Counted from the first letter of the stretch, positions 43,801 to 52,907 are shown. The stretch: 64,000 nucleotides of DNA from Mycolicibacterium neoaurum VKM Ac-1815D (GCF_000317305.3 NC_023036.2:682001-746000); one strand, 5' to 3'. Made by a program: numbers and translations. The notes: generated from the letters alone by a model not told the origin.

Positions 43801-44565
43801 GTGGCGAGTCACAGCGAGCAGTTGCGCCGCCGCATCGTCGCGGATGTGAACGCCGGAGATCCTGGAGCCAAGCTGGGCAGCGAACGCGAGCTGGCTGAGC
43901 GGTACGGCACCAGCCGGACCAGTCTGCGGCAGGTGTTGGCCGCACTGGAGGAGGCTGGGCTGGTGCACCGAGTCATCGGGCGTGCCGGTGGAATATTCAT
44001 CAGCCACGGCCAGGTCGAGCGCAACCTCTCCGACGTGGTGGGCGTGCCTGCCTTCCTGGCCAGCCAAGGCTATGTTGCCGGCTCGCGGGTGCTGTCGACC
44101 AAGATCGGCGTCGCCGACCAGACGACCCGGCAAGCACTGCAGATCGGTCCCGGCGATTACGTCGTCGATATCACCAGGGTGCGGCTGGCGGACGGTTCGC
44201 CGATCTCGCTGGAACACGCCCAGTTACCCGCGGACAGATTCCCGGGCCTGCTCGAACAGCAGCTCGGCGGCTCGCTCTATGAGCTCTTGGAGTCGCAGTA
44301 CGGTCTGGTCAATGGCCGGGCGATGGAGCGTATCGAGGCTGTCAATGCCACCGATGAGGAGGCGAGCCTGCTGGGCATCGAACCGCAGAGCGCGCTCCTG
44401 CTCATCACCCGCGTGACACATGATCAGCACGGCACCCCGTACGAGTTCTCGCGAGATCTGTTCCGTGGGGATCGGACCGCGCTGGCCGTGACCGCGCAGG
44501 GCAGGGGCCTGACGGGAGCCAAGTCAGGACCAGCCACCATCACGCTACAAAGCCAGACGGGCTGA
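43801..44565 (+). CDS. GntR/HutC-family regulator of the microcompartment locus
   Basis: 254 residues from GTG 43801. N-terminal winged helix (residues about 5-70: GAKLGSERELAERYGTSRTSLRQVLAALEEAGLVHRVIGRAGGIFI) and C-terminal UTRA ligand domain (about 95-235: YVVDITRVRLADGSPISLEHAQLP; LLITRVTHDQHGTPYEFSRDLFRGDRTAL). UTRA senses small metabolites; an amino alcohol or its phosphate is likely here. Two matching palindromes (36704 and 43765) support direct control of the locus. Confidence 0.88.
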   Translation: MASHSEQLRRRIVADVNAGDPGAKLGSERELAERYGTSRTSLRQVLAALEEAGLVHRVIGRAGGIFISHGQVERNLSDVVGVPAFLASQGYVAGSRVLSTKIGVADQTTRQALQIGPGDYVVDITRVRLADGSPISLEHAQLPADRFPGLLEQQLGGSLYELLESQYGLVNGRAMERIEAVNATDEEASLLGIEPQSALLLITRVTHDQHGTPYEFSRDLFRGDRTALAVTAQGRGLTGAKSGPATITLQSQTG

Positions 44566-44621
44566 TCTCTCGATCTCATAGGCGTTGTACGTCAACGGTT
44601 CTGTTCGAAAGGTGCTCGCGC

Positions 44622-45068
44622 TCAGGGCGGCGGTGCAGAGCCGTCGCCTTCGGCTCGTCGGCTGCGCACCAGCTTCAACAGCATTCGGCGTAGTTCGGGG
44701 CCGTCGTCCCCGATCACGGCAACCAGTCCCGGATCCTTCTTCTCCCGCTCCACCAGCGTGGCGTACACCCGCCGGCCCGCCGCTGTGCTCGTGACCGTCT
44801 TGCGTCGCTCGTCTCGCGGATCGACCTGTCGGCTGACATAGCCGAGACGTTCCAGCCGTTCGACGGTGCGACTGGCCGTCTGGTCGGTGACCCGACAGGC
44901 GTGCGCGATCTCGCGTTGGGTCGCGGGTCCGGTCGCGACCACGTGCAGCACGACCAATCCCGCACTGGACAGGTCATACTCGCCGAGGACGTGCTCCCAG
45001 GACTGTTCGACGAGCCGTGCCGCCATCGACAAGAGTCGACCGGTCGGCCAGCCGTCCAAGTCGTCCAT
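44622..45068 (-). CDS. MarR-family regulator divergent from tspO
   Basis: 148 residues. Winged helix: LSSAGLVVLHVVATGPATQREIAHACRVTDQTASRTVERLERLGYVSRQVDPRDERRKTVTSTAAGRRVYATL. The C-terminus is proline-rich and short. A 22-bp palindrome lies 25 bp upstream, between this gene and tspO, so it probably controls both. Confidence 0.85.
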   Translation of the reverse strand: MDDLDGWPTGRLLSMAARLVEQSWEHVLGEYDLSSAGLVVLHVVATGPATQREIAHACRVTDQTASRTVERLERLGYVSRQVDPRDERRKTVTSTAAGRRVYATLVEREKKDPGLVAVIGDDGPELRRMLLKLVRSRRAEGDGSAPPP

Positions 45069-45093
45069 CGATCTTCCTTCGTCGGGACTTGCA

Positions 45094-45115
45094 ATTATTC
45101 AGCAGGCTGAACAAT
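45094..45115. promoter_or_regulatory. 22-bp palindrome between marR and tspO
   Basis: Core TTCAGC-AG-GCTGAA (45098-45111) is perfect; the flanks extend the symmetry to 22 bp with one mismatched pair. Size and A/T-rich ends are typical of MarR sites. Confidence 0.7.
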
Positions 45116-45183
45116 ATGGTGGGTATCCGAGTCATTGTGTCAGCACCGCAATGGCGCCGAGAAGCGAGCAGAAATGGACGCAG

Positions 45184-45678
45184 ATGACTTTTGATACCTC
45201 TACCGAAGGCCGGTCCCGACACATCCCGGCACTGATCGTCTCGCTGGTTTCGGTGGCTCTTGTCGCGGCGTTGGGCGGACTGGCGTCGGCGGACGCGGCA
45301 AGCGATTACGGTAATCTCGCCCAGCCGGACTGGGCTCCGCCGCCGAACCTCTTCGGCCCGGTGTGGACCGTGCTGTACGTGTTGATGGGAGTCGCGGCCT
45401 GGCTGGTCTGGCGGGAGACTCCGCGGTGGACCAGCCCTGCCATCATCATCTATGCCGTCCAGCTCGTCCTGAATCTGCTGTGGTCACCGCTGTTCTTCGG
45501 TGTCGGTTGGCGCGGAGTGGCGCTCGTCGACATCCTGCTTCTCGACGTGGCCGTCGCAGCAACCATCGCCTTGTTCTGGAAGATCAATCGGGTTGCCGCG
45601 GTGATGCTGGTCCCCTACCTCGGATGGGTGCTGTTCGCGACGGCGCTGAACTACTCGATATGGTCGCTCAACAGCTGA
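45184..45678 (+). CDS. tspO: TspO/MBR-family tryptophan-rich sensory protein
   Basis: 164 residues from ATG 45184 (ATG 45150 in frame upstream is possible). Five membrane segments with the family signatures QPDWAPPPNLFGPVWTVLYVLMGVAAWLVWRE and LVLNLLWSPLFFGVGWRGVALVDI. TspO binds porphyrins and cholesterol-like ligands and takes part in oxidative stress and tetrapyrrole handling. Its stop codon abuts that of the converging SIS gene (TGATCA). Confidence 0.9.
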   Translation: MTFDTSTEGRSRHIPALIVSLVSVALVAALGGLASADAASDYGNLAQPDWAPPPNLFGPVWTVLYVLMGVAAWLVWRETPRWTSPAIIIYAVQLVLNLLWSPLFFGVGWRGVALVDILLLDVAVAATIALFWKINRVAAVMLVPYLGWVLFATALNYSIWSLNS

Positions 45679-46644
45679 TCAGCTCTGCGCCTGCCAGGCG
45701 CGGGCCGCGACGAGCTCGGGTACCAATGTCTCGGTGAGTAGTCGGACATCGTCGACGCCATCGCCGGGGTAGCGCACGCAGGTGGTCGCGGTGGGTACCG
45801 TACCGCCCACCGCAACCACGGTGGTCTGGCGCGGACCCGTCCACTCGGCCAGCTGGGCCTCCCATGCCGACCCGGCGAAGACCAGCATCCGCATATCGGT
45901 GTTCTTGGTGCGGTACACGTCGACGTGGCTCCAATCGCCGGTCTCACAGCCGATGGCCGACCGCCGCGGACCCTCGCGGAACATCAGTGCACCCTGCTGG
46001 GCGGACGAGAGTCGGTGCGCCGGTGCGCAGAGATGTGTCTCGACCGGACCCAACAGGCACTCGGAAACTGTGGGAAGCCAGTCTGATTCACGGGTCAGCA
46101 GGTGGTCGCTGGCCTGGGCTGCCATCTCCACCGTGGCCGTCAGCTCATCGATGGGTGTTCCCGTCAGCTGGCACTCGAGCGCCAGCAGCAACACCACCGT
46201 GTGCTGGAAGCTTCGGCAGGCCACCCCGCCGAGCTCGGGCTCGGCCAGGAGTTCGACAGTGGCCGAGCAGCGTTCGGTGATGGCTGATCCGGCGGTGTTG
46301 GTCAGCGCCACCGTCGTGGCGGTGGAATCCAGGCGGTCGAGTGCGTCCAGTGTCTCCACCGACCCGCCTGAGGCGGAGGTCGCAACGACCAGGGTGCCCG
46401 GCCCCCAGTTCGGCAGCAGCTGGGATGATGCGATGTCGGAGACTGCGCATACGCCACGCGCACGCAATCGTGCCGCGGCGACACCGGCTGCGTACGCGGA
46501 GGACCCCATGCCGAGGAAGACGACACGCGATATGTCCTCCGTGATCACCGACGCCCACGGATTCCGCTGTGCCAGAGCCATGGCCAGTCCGGACAACACC
46601 TCCGGCTTGCGGGTGAGGTCGGCGGCGAAGGCATCAGGATTCAT
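45679..46644 (-). CDS. SIS-domain sugar isomerase/deaminase-like protein
   Basis: 321 residues with two SIS folds. The first has FLGMGSSAYAAGVAAARLRARG and LVVATSASGGSVETLDALDR, the Ser-rich phosphosugar loop; the second starts about residue 175 (LLGPVETHLCAPAHRLSSAQQGALMFREGPR). It resembles the isomerase half of GlmS and glucosamine-6-phosphate deaminases. ATGA overlap with the glucosamine-kinase gene upstream suggests it takes the kinase product on to fructose-6-phosphate or similar. Confidence 0.8.
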   Translation of the reverse strand: MNPDAFAADLTRKPEVLSGLAMALAQRNPWASVITEDISRVVFLGMGSSAYAAGVAAARLRARGVCAVSDIASSQLLPNWGPGTLVVATSASGGSVETLDALDRLDSTATTVALTNTAGSAITERCSATVELLAEPELGGVACRSFQHTVVLLLALECQLTGTPIDELTATVEMAAQASDHLLTRESDWLPTVSECLLGPVETHLCAPAHRLSSAQQGALMFREGPRRSAIGCETGDWSHVDVYRTKNTDMRMLVFAGSAWEAQLAEWTGPRQTTVVAVGGTVPTATTCVRYPGDGVDDVRLLTETLVPELVAARAWQAQS

Positions 46645-47864
46645 CGGCTCATCTCGTGCAGTAGGGCGGGTAGGGCGGCATCGGGAACATACATCCAGCG
46701 GGGCAGATGGCGACCGGCGTAGACGATCTCACGCAGTACCTGCTGTAACCGCAGGGCGATGAGTGCACCGTCGACATGCAGTTCGGCGTGCCCGTTGTCG
46801 GCGAGCCTGCTCAGGTAGGCGTCGTAGAGCGCAGTGCGTGCCGTCAGGTCCACTGGTCGCAACTGCTCGGGTGTGAATTCACCGCGGCGGGCCGCGACGA
46901 TGCCGACATGTGCCAAAGACTGGATGATCCCGGCCAGGTCGACCGCCGCCGGTGCGGGTAGCACACGCTCGGCCGGGGGGAGAACGGGATTGCCGTCGAA
47001 GTCGTTGACCAGCAACGTGTTCGACGAACTGAGGATCTGGCCGACATGTAGATCCCCGTGGGCGTCCAATATCGGTACACCGGCGAGAGCGGCCAGGTCC
47101 TGCAGAGTTGTCGCGATGGCGTCGGCGTGTCGGGTGAGAAGGTCGGCCAGCTGGGGATCGGCCAGTCGGCGCGCGGCATCGAACGTCGTGAACGCATTGT
47201 CGCGCCAACGGCGGGCATCGGTGTCGGTCGCGATGGTGACTGTCGCGGCCAACGCGCAATGCATGTCGGCGATCACTTCCCCCAGTGACGCACAGGTGCG
47301 CAGCACGGCGGCGTGATCACCGGTTCGCGCCGCGTCCAGAAACAGGTCGACGGCCCACGTCCAGCCGTCGACTGCACCCGGCAGGTATCCGGTGATCGTC
47401 GCCACGAGGGTTTCCTGGTCGTCATCGGGCACCCAGGTGAGTACCGCCCACGGCGTGGGCATCGCGGTGAAACCGGAAGCGATCAGGTGGGTCAGGCGTC
47501 CGACCGCCGGGTGTGGCCCGCGCTCCAGGTGCGTTGCCCACTTCACCACCGCGGTATCGCCCACGATCACGGACTCGTTGGTCTGGTCGACCCCTACCGC
47601 TCGCTCTCCATTCGGCACCCGGCCGTTGGCCCATGACACCACTTCGAAACGGCCGGCCGAGGTGCGACCGGCAGTGCCGACGATGAGCTCGAGCAGGGCT
47701 TCTGCCGCACCGTCACCCGGGCTGGCACGACGGATCCCGCCGTCGCGGACCACCGGAACAGCTGAGAACTCACCGTCGCTGCTGATGATCGCGAGCGCAT
47801 GCCGATCCCCCAGTGGCAGCAGATCGAGCGGGGCGGTGAGCGGATCGTCGGTATCCGAGATCAC
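46641..47864 (-). CDS. Actinobacterial glucosamine kinase-like protein (GlcNK)
   Basis: 407 residues from GTG 47864. A maltokinase-like fold: N-terminal cap, then ESVIVGDTAVVKWATHLERGPHPAVGRLTHLIASG, catalytic DAHGDLHVGQILSSSNTLLVNDFDGNP (HGDLHxGQ and DFDG) and PAAVDLAGIIQSLAHVG. This motif set is what I recall for the glucosamine kinase of Streptacidiphilus. ATP-dependent phosphorylation of glucosamine (or a related amino sugar) is the likely reaction. It lies between a glycosyltransferase and a SIS protein in one operon. Confidence 0.8.
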   Translation of the reverse strand: MISDTDDPLTAPLDLLPLGDRHALAIISSDGEFSAVPVVRDGGIRRASPGDGAAEALLELIVGTAGRTSAGRFEVVSWANGRVPNGERAVGVDQTNESVIVGDTAVVKWATHLERGPHPAVGRLTHLIASGFTAMPTPWAVLTWVPDDDQETLVATITGYLPGAVDGWTWAVDLFLDAARTGDHAAVLRTCASLGEVIADMHCALAATVTIATDTDARRWRDNAFTTFDAARRLADPQLADLLTRHADAIATTLQDLAALAGVPILDAHGDLHVGQILSSSNTLLVNDFDGNPVLPPAERVLPAPAAVDLAGIIQSLAHVGIVAARRGEFTPEQLRPVDLTARTALYDAYLSRLADNGHAELHVDGALIALRLQQVLREIVYAGRHLPRWMYVPDAALPALLHEMSR

Positions 47865-47866
47865 GG

Positions 47867-49171
47867 TCAGCTGCGGTGTTCGAGGCCGACACGTTCGATG
47901 ACATCGGCCGCCACTCGCAGTCCGTCACGCTCGCGGATCTTCTCGCCGATCTGCGAAACCCGTTCGCGTAGATCATGATCGGCCAGGATGCGGTCCAGGG
48001 CGTCGACCAGGTCGCCGTCGGCGAAGTGATAGGTGTCCAGTCGCACCCCGAGGTTCAGCTCGTCGACCCGCTGCGCGTTCTCGTACTGATCCCAGAACAA
48101 GGGCAGGACGATCAGCGGTTTGCCGAAATGTAGTGACTCGGTGGTGGTGTTGTTCCCGCCGTGCGATATCACCGCATCGACCAGCGGGATGATCCTGGTC
48201 TGCGGCAGCATCTGCTCGCCGACCATGTTGTCGGCCAGCCGGATCTGGTCGGCTTGGGGGCCCTTGCTGACGATGAAGCGATGCGGCGTACGGCCCAGCA
48301 CGTCGACCAGTCGTTGCATCAAGGCGACGTCGGCGGCACCCAGCGAGCCGAGCGACAGATAGACCAGCGCGCTGCCCTCCGGGCGCTGTGCCATGCTCGG
48401 CGGAAGTTCGTAGGCTTCGTCGGTCTCTCGAATGCTGGAGTCGACGCGCGTCCAGGAGTCGTCGAGCGCGCGACGATCGACATAATCGGCCTCGGCGGGA
48501 TAGATGTAGATGGTGGCGGCATTGTCGCGAGGCATGAATTCCAGCTCGGGGAGCGTCGCGGCACCCTGAGCGCGGACCCAGGCATCGAAATCCGCCCACA
48601 TCGGACGCAGGACACGGTCGAATTCGGCGCGATAGCTCTCCCATTGCGACGGGTCGTCACTGGGGAGTCCGGAAAACGGCGGCGGCACATCGGGTCCTGG
48701 CACCTCCAATGGACTACAGGAGATGAATCGGACGAAGGGCTTGCCGGCGGTGGCCAGCGCGGGGAACAGGATGACATTGTCTTCGACGATCACGTCGGGC
48801 TGATGGGTGGCGACGATCTCTCGCAGCCGCGCCTCGCTGTATTTCGCGCCGTCGATCAGCGCCTGGAACGTCGGTGCGATGAAGGACTCGATCTGCTCGA
48901 TGGTCGGCTTGGCGAACTCGGGTGCGGTGCCGGCGATGAAATCGGTCCAGAACTGTCCGGCGTCGGCGTCGGCATCCTGGGGGCTCGGCTCGGCGAGATC
49001 GACCAATTCTTCGACGAAGCCGTACTTTTCGATCTTTCCCGCCCAGGACGACTCGGCGGCGAAGATGATGCGGTGGCCGCGCTCCTGCAGCTTCGCTGCG
49101 ACACCGATGCACTGGTTGGTAGGCCCGTAGGCGGACTCCGGCCAGAACATGATGGTCAGGGGTGTGCTCAT
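47867..49171 (-). CDS. GT1-family glycosyltransferase (UGT/macrolide type)
   Basis: 434 residues from ATG 49171 (AAAGGAAG upstream); the open frame continues further but that is overlap with tetR. Rossmann N-domain (TIMFWPESAYGPTNQCIGVAAKLQERGHRIIFAAE), and the donor-binding box VDAVISHGGNNTTTESLHFGKPLIVLPLFWDQYENAQRV typical of UGT-like enzymes that glycosylate lipids, sterols or macrolides. The donor may be UDP-glucose or similar. ATGA-coupled to tetR and two bases ahead of the glucosamine-kinase gene. Confidence 0.86.
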   Translation of the reverse strand: MSTPLTIMFWPESAYGPTNQCIGVAAKLQERGHRIIFAAESSWAGKIEKYGFVEELVDLAEPSPQDADADAGQFWTDFIAGTAPEFAKPTIEQIESFIAPTFQALIDGAKYSEARLREIVATHQPDVIVEDNVILFPALATAGKPFVRFISCSPLEVPGPDVPPPFSGLPSDDPSQWESYRAEFDRVLRPMWADFDAWVRAQGAATLPELEFMPRDNAATIYIYPAEADYVDRRALDDSWTRVDSSIRETDEAYELPPSMAQRPEGSALVYLSLGSLGAADVALMQRLVDVLGRTPHRFIVSKGPQADQIRLADNMVGEQMLPQTRIIPLVDAVISHGGNNTTTESLHFGKPLIVLPLFWDQYENAQRVDELNLGVRLDTYHFADGDLVDALDRILADHDLRERVSQIGEKIRERDGLRVAADVIERVGLEHRS

Positions 49172-49797
49172 CGTTTCTTCCTTTCGCCATGTTCTGTGCG
49201 GGGCAGGGGATGGCCGGTCGTCACCCGTGCGTAGTCGAGGATGAGCTCGGTTGAGGCGTCGGCATCGAGGCTGGGATGGCGTGCCACCATCCGATAGCCG
49301 TAGGCGTCCTCGAGCGCGACGATGTTGCGCGCGATGGTCAAGGACGGGGAGGCCAGGGTGAAGGTGCCCTGTGCCGCACCGGATTCGAGGATGACCTGAT
49401 ACATGGCGACCTGGCGATCGAACAACGCCGTGAGCAGCACCCCATAGGTGGGGTAACGGCCTGCCGCGCCACCGAGCTCGCACAACAGTTTGACCGCCGG
49501 GTCGTCTGAATCCACCGGGAGACCGGATTCGATGGTGACGACCAATCGACGGTCTGGTTCGGCAATACCTTCGATGGCCCGGAGCCGGTCGTCGTAGAAG
49601 CGCTCCATCCCGGCGCGGTTGGCCTCGACGAGCAGGGTCTGTACGTCGGGAAAGTGATAGAGGACCGCGCCAGAGGTCAATCCGGCCTCGGCGGCCACCT
49701 GGTTGAGCTGCACATCGGCACCATGTTTCATCACGGCGCGCTGCGCCGCGTTGAGCAACTTCGCGCGTCGTTCTGTACGGCTGACCGGCACGCCCAT
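49168..49797 (-). CDS. TetR-family regulator heading the amino-sugar operon
   Basis: 209 residues. RAKLLNAAQRAVMKHGADVQLNQVAAEAGLTSGAVLYHFPDVQTLLVEANRAG is a clear helix-turn-helix, BetI-like. First gene of a four-gene minus-strand operon (tetR, glycosyltransferase, glucosamine kinase, SIS). Divergent from the oxidase gene at 49978; 49798-49977 is unusually A/T-rich but I found no convincing long palindrome. Confidence 0.85.
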   Translation of the reverse strand: MGVPVSRTERRAKLLNAAQRAVMKHGADVQLNQVAAEAGLTSGAVLYHFPDVQTLLVEANRAGMERFYDDRLRAIEGIAEPDRRLVVTIESGLPVDSDDPAVKLLCELGGAAGRYPTYGVLLTALFDRQVAMYQVILESGAAQGTFTLASPSLTIARNIVALEDAYGYRMVARHPSLDADASTELILDYARVTTGHPLPRTEHGERKKR

Positions 49798-49977
49798 TCC
49801 CCTCAGTCGATGTGGACATCACTGTGCCAGATAACCGCCAGTGGTGGGATATAAATTTGAACAGTTACTCAGTTTTTACATCCCTAGGGGCACCTACGTG
49901 CGATGTTATGAATAGATGGCATTGAAGTTCAGTGCAAGTATGTTCCCGATCGTTCAACAGAGATACCGGAGTGCACC

Positions 49978-51366
49978 ATGAGACCCGCCGACGAGTTGCG
50001 CGATGCCGTGCCGCGGCCCGTCTGGTGGGACGGAGTGCAAACGGGACCGCGCAGTGAACCGCTGACCGGTCGGCAGCGCGCCGACCTGGTGATCGTCGGT
50101 GGGGGGTACACCGGGCTCTGGTCGGCCATCGAGGCGCTGACCGAGCACCCCGATCGTCGTGTCGTCCTGCTCGAACAGGACTGGATCGGCGCGGGTGCCT
50201 CCGGCCGCAACGGCGGCTTCGTCTCCGAATCCCTGACCCACGGCATCGCCCACGGTGAGGCGATGTGGCCCGATGAACTCGACGAGCTGCAGCGACTCGG
50301 CCGCCAGAACGTCGAGCAGATCGCGGAGTTGCTCCAGCGGCATGATGTCGACGCCGATCTGCGCAGGTGCGGTAAGACCACGCTGGCCAGGACGGCTCAC
50401 GACGCCGATGCACTTCGGGCTGCGGTCGCGACGTACACCCGGCGCGGTGAGGACGTACGCTTCCTCGACCGCGACGAAGTGCGCGCCGATCTCCACTCAC
50501 CGGCCTTCGTCGGGGGATTGAGGATCTCTGGCGGCGGGCTCGTCGACCCGATGGCGTTGACCCATGGACTGCGCTCGATCGCAGAAAAGCTCGGTGCCGC
50601 CGTGTTCGAGCGATCCGCAGCGACCGGTATCGAACGTTCGGGCGCCGGGCTGACCGTGCATGGCACCCACGGACGTGTCGACACCGCGCAGGTCGTGCTT
50701 GCCTCCAACGCCTATCCGCCGCTGCTACGGCGACTGCGCGCCTGGGTTCTTCCGGTCTACGACTATGTGCTGGCCACCGCACCACTGACCGCAGATCAGT
50801 TGGAATCGATCGGCTGGGCGCAGAACCAGGGGCTCACCGATGCGGGGAATCAGTTCCATTACTTCCGCCGGACCCGCGACGATCGCATCGTGTGGGGCGG
50901 CTACGACGCGATCTATCACTTCGGGAATGCCGTGCACAGCAAGCTCGAACAGCGAGACGCCTCGCATCGTGTTCTGGCACAGCACTTCCGACAGACATTC
51001 CCGCAACTGGGTTCGCTCCCGTTCACCCACAGGTGGGGCGGCGTGATCGACACCACGAGCCGGTTCACCCCGATCTTCGGGACCGCATACGACGGCAGGC
51101 TTGCCTACGCGGTCGGCTTCACCGGCCTTGGCGTGGCCTCGACGCGATTCGGTGCCCAGGTCGCTCTCGATCTGTTGGCGGGCCGCTTGACCGAACGGAC
51201 CAGGCTGAAGGCGGTTACCGGCACCGCGGTGCCTTTTCCGCCCGAGCCACTGCGCTGGACTGCCGTGCAACTCACCCGCGCGGCACTGGCGCGTGAGGAC
51301 GAAACCGGCACGCGGGGAGTGCTTCTGCGCATTCTCGACCGGTTCGGTGTCGGCTTCAACAGCTGA
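49978..51366 (+). CDS. FAD-dependent amine/D-amino-acid oxidase (DAO family, PuuB-like)
   Basis: 462 residues. FAD motif LVIVGGGYTGLWSAIEALTEHPDRRVVLLEQD, then GAGASGRNGGFVSESLTHG, and YAVGFTGLGVASTRFGAQVALDLLAG at the C-terminal end. Similar to gamma-glutamylputrescine oxidase (PuuB) and other oxidases that turn a primary amine into an aldehyde plus H2O2. An aldehyde dehydrogenase follows 12 bases later and a permease next, the layout of an amine-catabolic operon. No PuuA is present, so a direct amine substrate is possible. Confidence 0.84.
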   Translation: MRPADELRDAVPRPVWWDGVQTGPRSEPLTGRQRADLVIVGGGYTGLWSAIEALTEHPDRRVVLLEQDWIGAGASGRNGGFVSESLTHGIAHGEAMWPDELDELQRLGRQNVEQIAELLQRHDVDADLRRCGKTTLARTAHDADALRAAVATYTRRGEDVRFLDRDEVRADLHSPAFVGGLRISGGGLVDPMALTHGLRSIAEKLGAAVFERSAATGIERSGAGLTVHGTHGRVDTAQVVLASNAYPPLLRRLRAWVLPVYDYVLATAPLTADQLESIGWAQNQGLTDAGNQFHYFRRTRDDRIVWGGYDAIYHFGNAVHSKLEQRDASHRVLAQHFRQTFPQLGSLPFTHRWGGVIDTTSRFTPIFGTAYDGRLAYAVGFTGLGVASTRFGAQVALDLLAGRLTERTRLKAVTGTAVPFPPEPLRWTAVQLTRAALAREDETGTRGVLLRILDRFGVGFNS

Positions 51367-51378
51367 GGAGAGGGAGCC

Positions 51379-52836
51379 ATGACCACAGGACTTTTTCATC
51401 GAGGACGCAGGGCGGCCGGATCTGGGCATCAGCGCATGCTCATCGATCCCGCCAGCGGTAAGCCCACCTCGACCGTCACCGAGGCCACGGTGGACGAAGC
51501 GGCCGCCGCGGTGACGGCGGCGGCCGATGCGTTCGGTGACTGGTCACAACGCACCGCAGGTGAACGTGCACGCGTGCTGTTGAAGTGGGCTGATCTGATC
51601 GAAGCCCATGCCGACGAGCTCACTGCGATCGAGGTGGCCGAAACGGGTAAGCCGGAGGCCGTCTTCCGGGATGGCGAACTGCCCTTCGGGACGGACAATC
51701 TGCGTTTCTTCGCAGGCGCGGGTCGGTCGCTCGAGGAGACGGGAGCCGGCGTGCTCAGCGCGGGATACACCTCGATGATCGTGCGCCGACCCGTGGGCCC
51801 GGTGGTGGGTATCGCACCGTGGAACTTCCCGATGATCATGGCGCTGTGGAAGATCGGCCCCGCGCTGGCGGCCGGGAACACCATCGTGATCAAACCGGCG
51901 CCGACGACCCCGACGAGCACGCTCTACATCGCCGAACTCGCCGTCACGGCCGGTATGCCGCCCGGCGTGCTGGAGGTGGTGACCGGTGGTGACGACGTCG
52001 GACAGGCGTTGGTGGCCGATGAACGAGTTCAACTGATCTCGATCACCGGATCCACGCGTGCCGGTCGGCAGGTGATGTCGGCTGCTGCCGTTCGTGGTGC
52101 GCGTGTTCATCTTGAGCTCGGTGGGAAGGCTCCCTGTCTGGTGTTCGAGGATGCGGATCTGGATGCGGCCGCGCACGGTATCGCCATGGGGGCGACATAC
52201 AACTCCGGCCAGGATTGCACCGCCGCCACTCGCGTCTACGCCCATCGGTCGGTGTTCGATGACCTGATGGACCGCCTTGTGCGGGTTCTCGGTGAGATCC
52301 GCGTCGGCGACCCACGTGATCCGCGCAGCGATATCGGACCCTTGATCAGTCTCGAACATCGCTCCAGAGTCCACGATTTCGTCGATCGTGCCGTCGCTGC
52401 GGGAGCGACGGTCCGCGCCGGAGGCGTCCTGCCGGAAGGAGACGGTGCCTACTATCCGCCCACGTTGATCACGGGGGTACAGCAGTCTGCCGAGATCGTG
52501 CAGCACGAGGTGTTCGGTCCGGTGCTGGTAGGGCTGCCTTTCGTCGATGAGCCCGACGCGATTCGGTTGGCCAACGACTGTCGGTACGGTCTGGCGTCGT
52601 CGGTGTGGACGACCGATGTCGCGCGGGCGTTGCGGGTCGCACATGCCATCGAGGCCGGCGTCACCTGGATCAACGATCATCTCCCGATCGCTTCGGAGGC
52701 GCCGCACGGCGGCGTGAAGGCCAGCGGTTTCGGCAAGGACATGAGCCAGGCGGCGGTCGCCGAGTACACGGTGGCCAGGCACATCATGGTCAAGCACGCG
52801 CCGCGTGCTGCGCACGACTCGTTCCGACCGTCATGA
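51379..52836 (+). CDS. NAD(P)-dependent aldehyde dehydrogenase (gamma-aminobutyraldehyde dehydrogenase-like)
   Basis: 485 residues. GIAPWNFPMIMALWKIGPALAAGNTIVIKPA, ISITGSTRAGRQV, HLELGGKAPCLVFEDADLD (catalytic Glu) and NSGQDCTAATR (Cys280). It oxidises the aldehyde made by the preceding oxidase to a carboxylate. The ending HGGVKASGFGKDMSQAAVAEYTVARHIMVK is typical of the PatD/YdcW and betaine-aldehyde group. Substrate inferred from context. Confidence 0.88.
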   Translation: MTTGLFHRGRRAAGSGHQRMLIDPASGKPTSTVTEATVDEAAAAVTAAADAFGDWSQRTAGERARVLLKWADLIEAHADELTAIEVAETGKPEAVFRDGELPFGTDNLRFFAGAGRSLEETGAGVLSAGYTSMIVRRPVGPVVGIAPWNFPMIMALWKIGPALAAGNTIVIKPAPTTPTSTLYIAELAVTAGMPPGVLEVVTGGDDVGQALVADERVQLISITGSTRAGRQVMSAAAVRGARVHLELGGKAPCLVFEDADLDAAAHGIAMGATYNSGQDCTAATRVYAHRSVFDDLMDRLVRVLGEIRVGDPRDPRSDIGPLISLEHRSRVHDFVDRAVAAGATVRAGGVLPEGDGAYYPPTLITGVQQSAEIVQHEVFGPVLVGLPFVDEPDAIRLANDCRYGLASSVWTTDVARALRVAHAIEAGVTWINDHLPIASEAPHGGVKASGFGKDMSQAAVAEYTVARHIMVKHAPRAAHDSFRPS

Positions 52837-52874
52837 AAAGCGCTGTGCTGCAGTAGCGAGAGCGGTAGGTGACA

Positions 52875-52907
52875 GCTCCGGGGCGGTCTTCACGGACGGT
52901 CCGGAGC
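52875..52907. terminator. Inverted repeat after the aldehyde dehydrogenase gene
   Basis: GCTCCGG and CCGGAGC, 7-bp arms around 19 bases, 38 bp after the stop. Plausible terminator; no U-tract. The rest of 52837-53133 has no gene. It includes an A/T-rich palindrome GAAAAA-CAA-TTTTTC at 52945-52959 that could be a regulator site for the permease gene. Confidence 0.4.
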
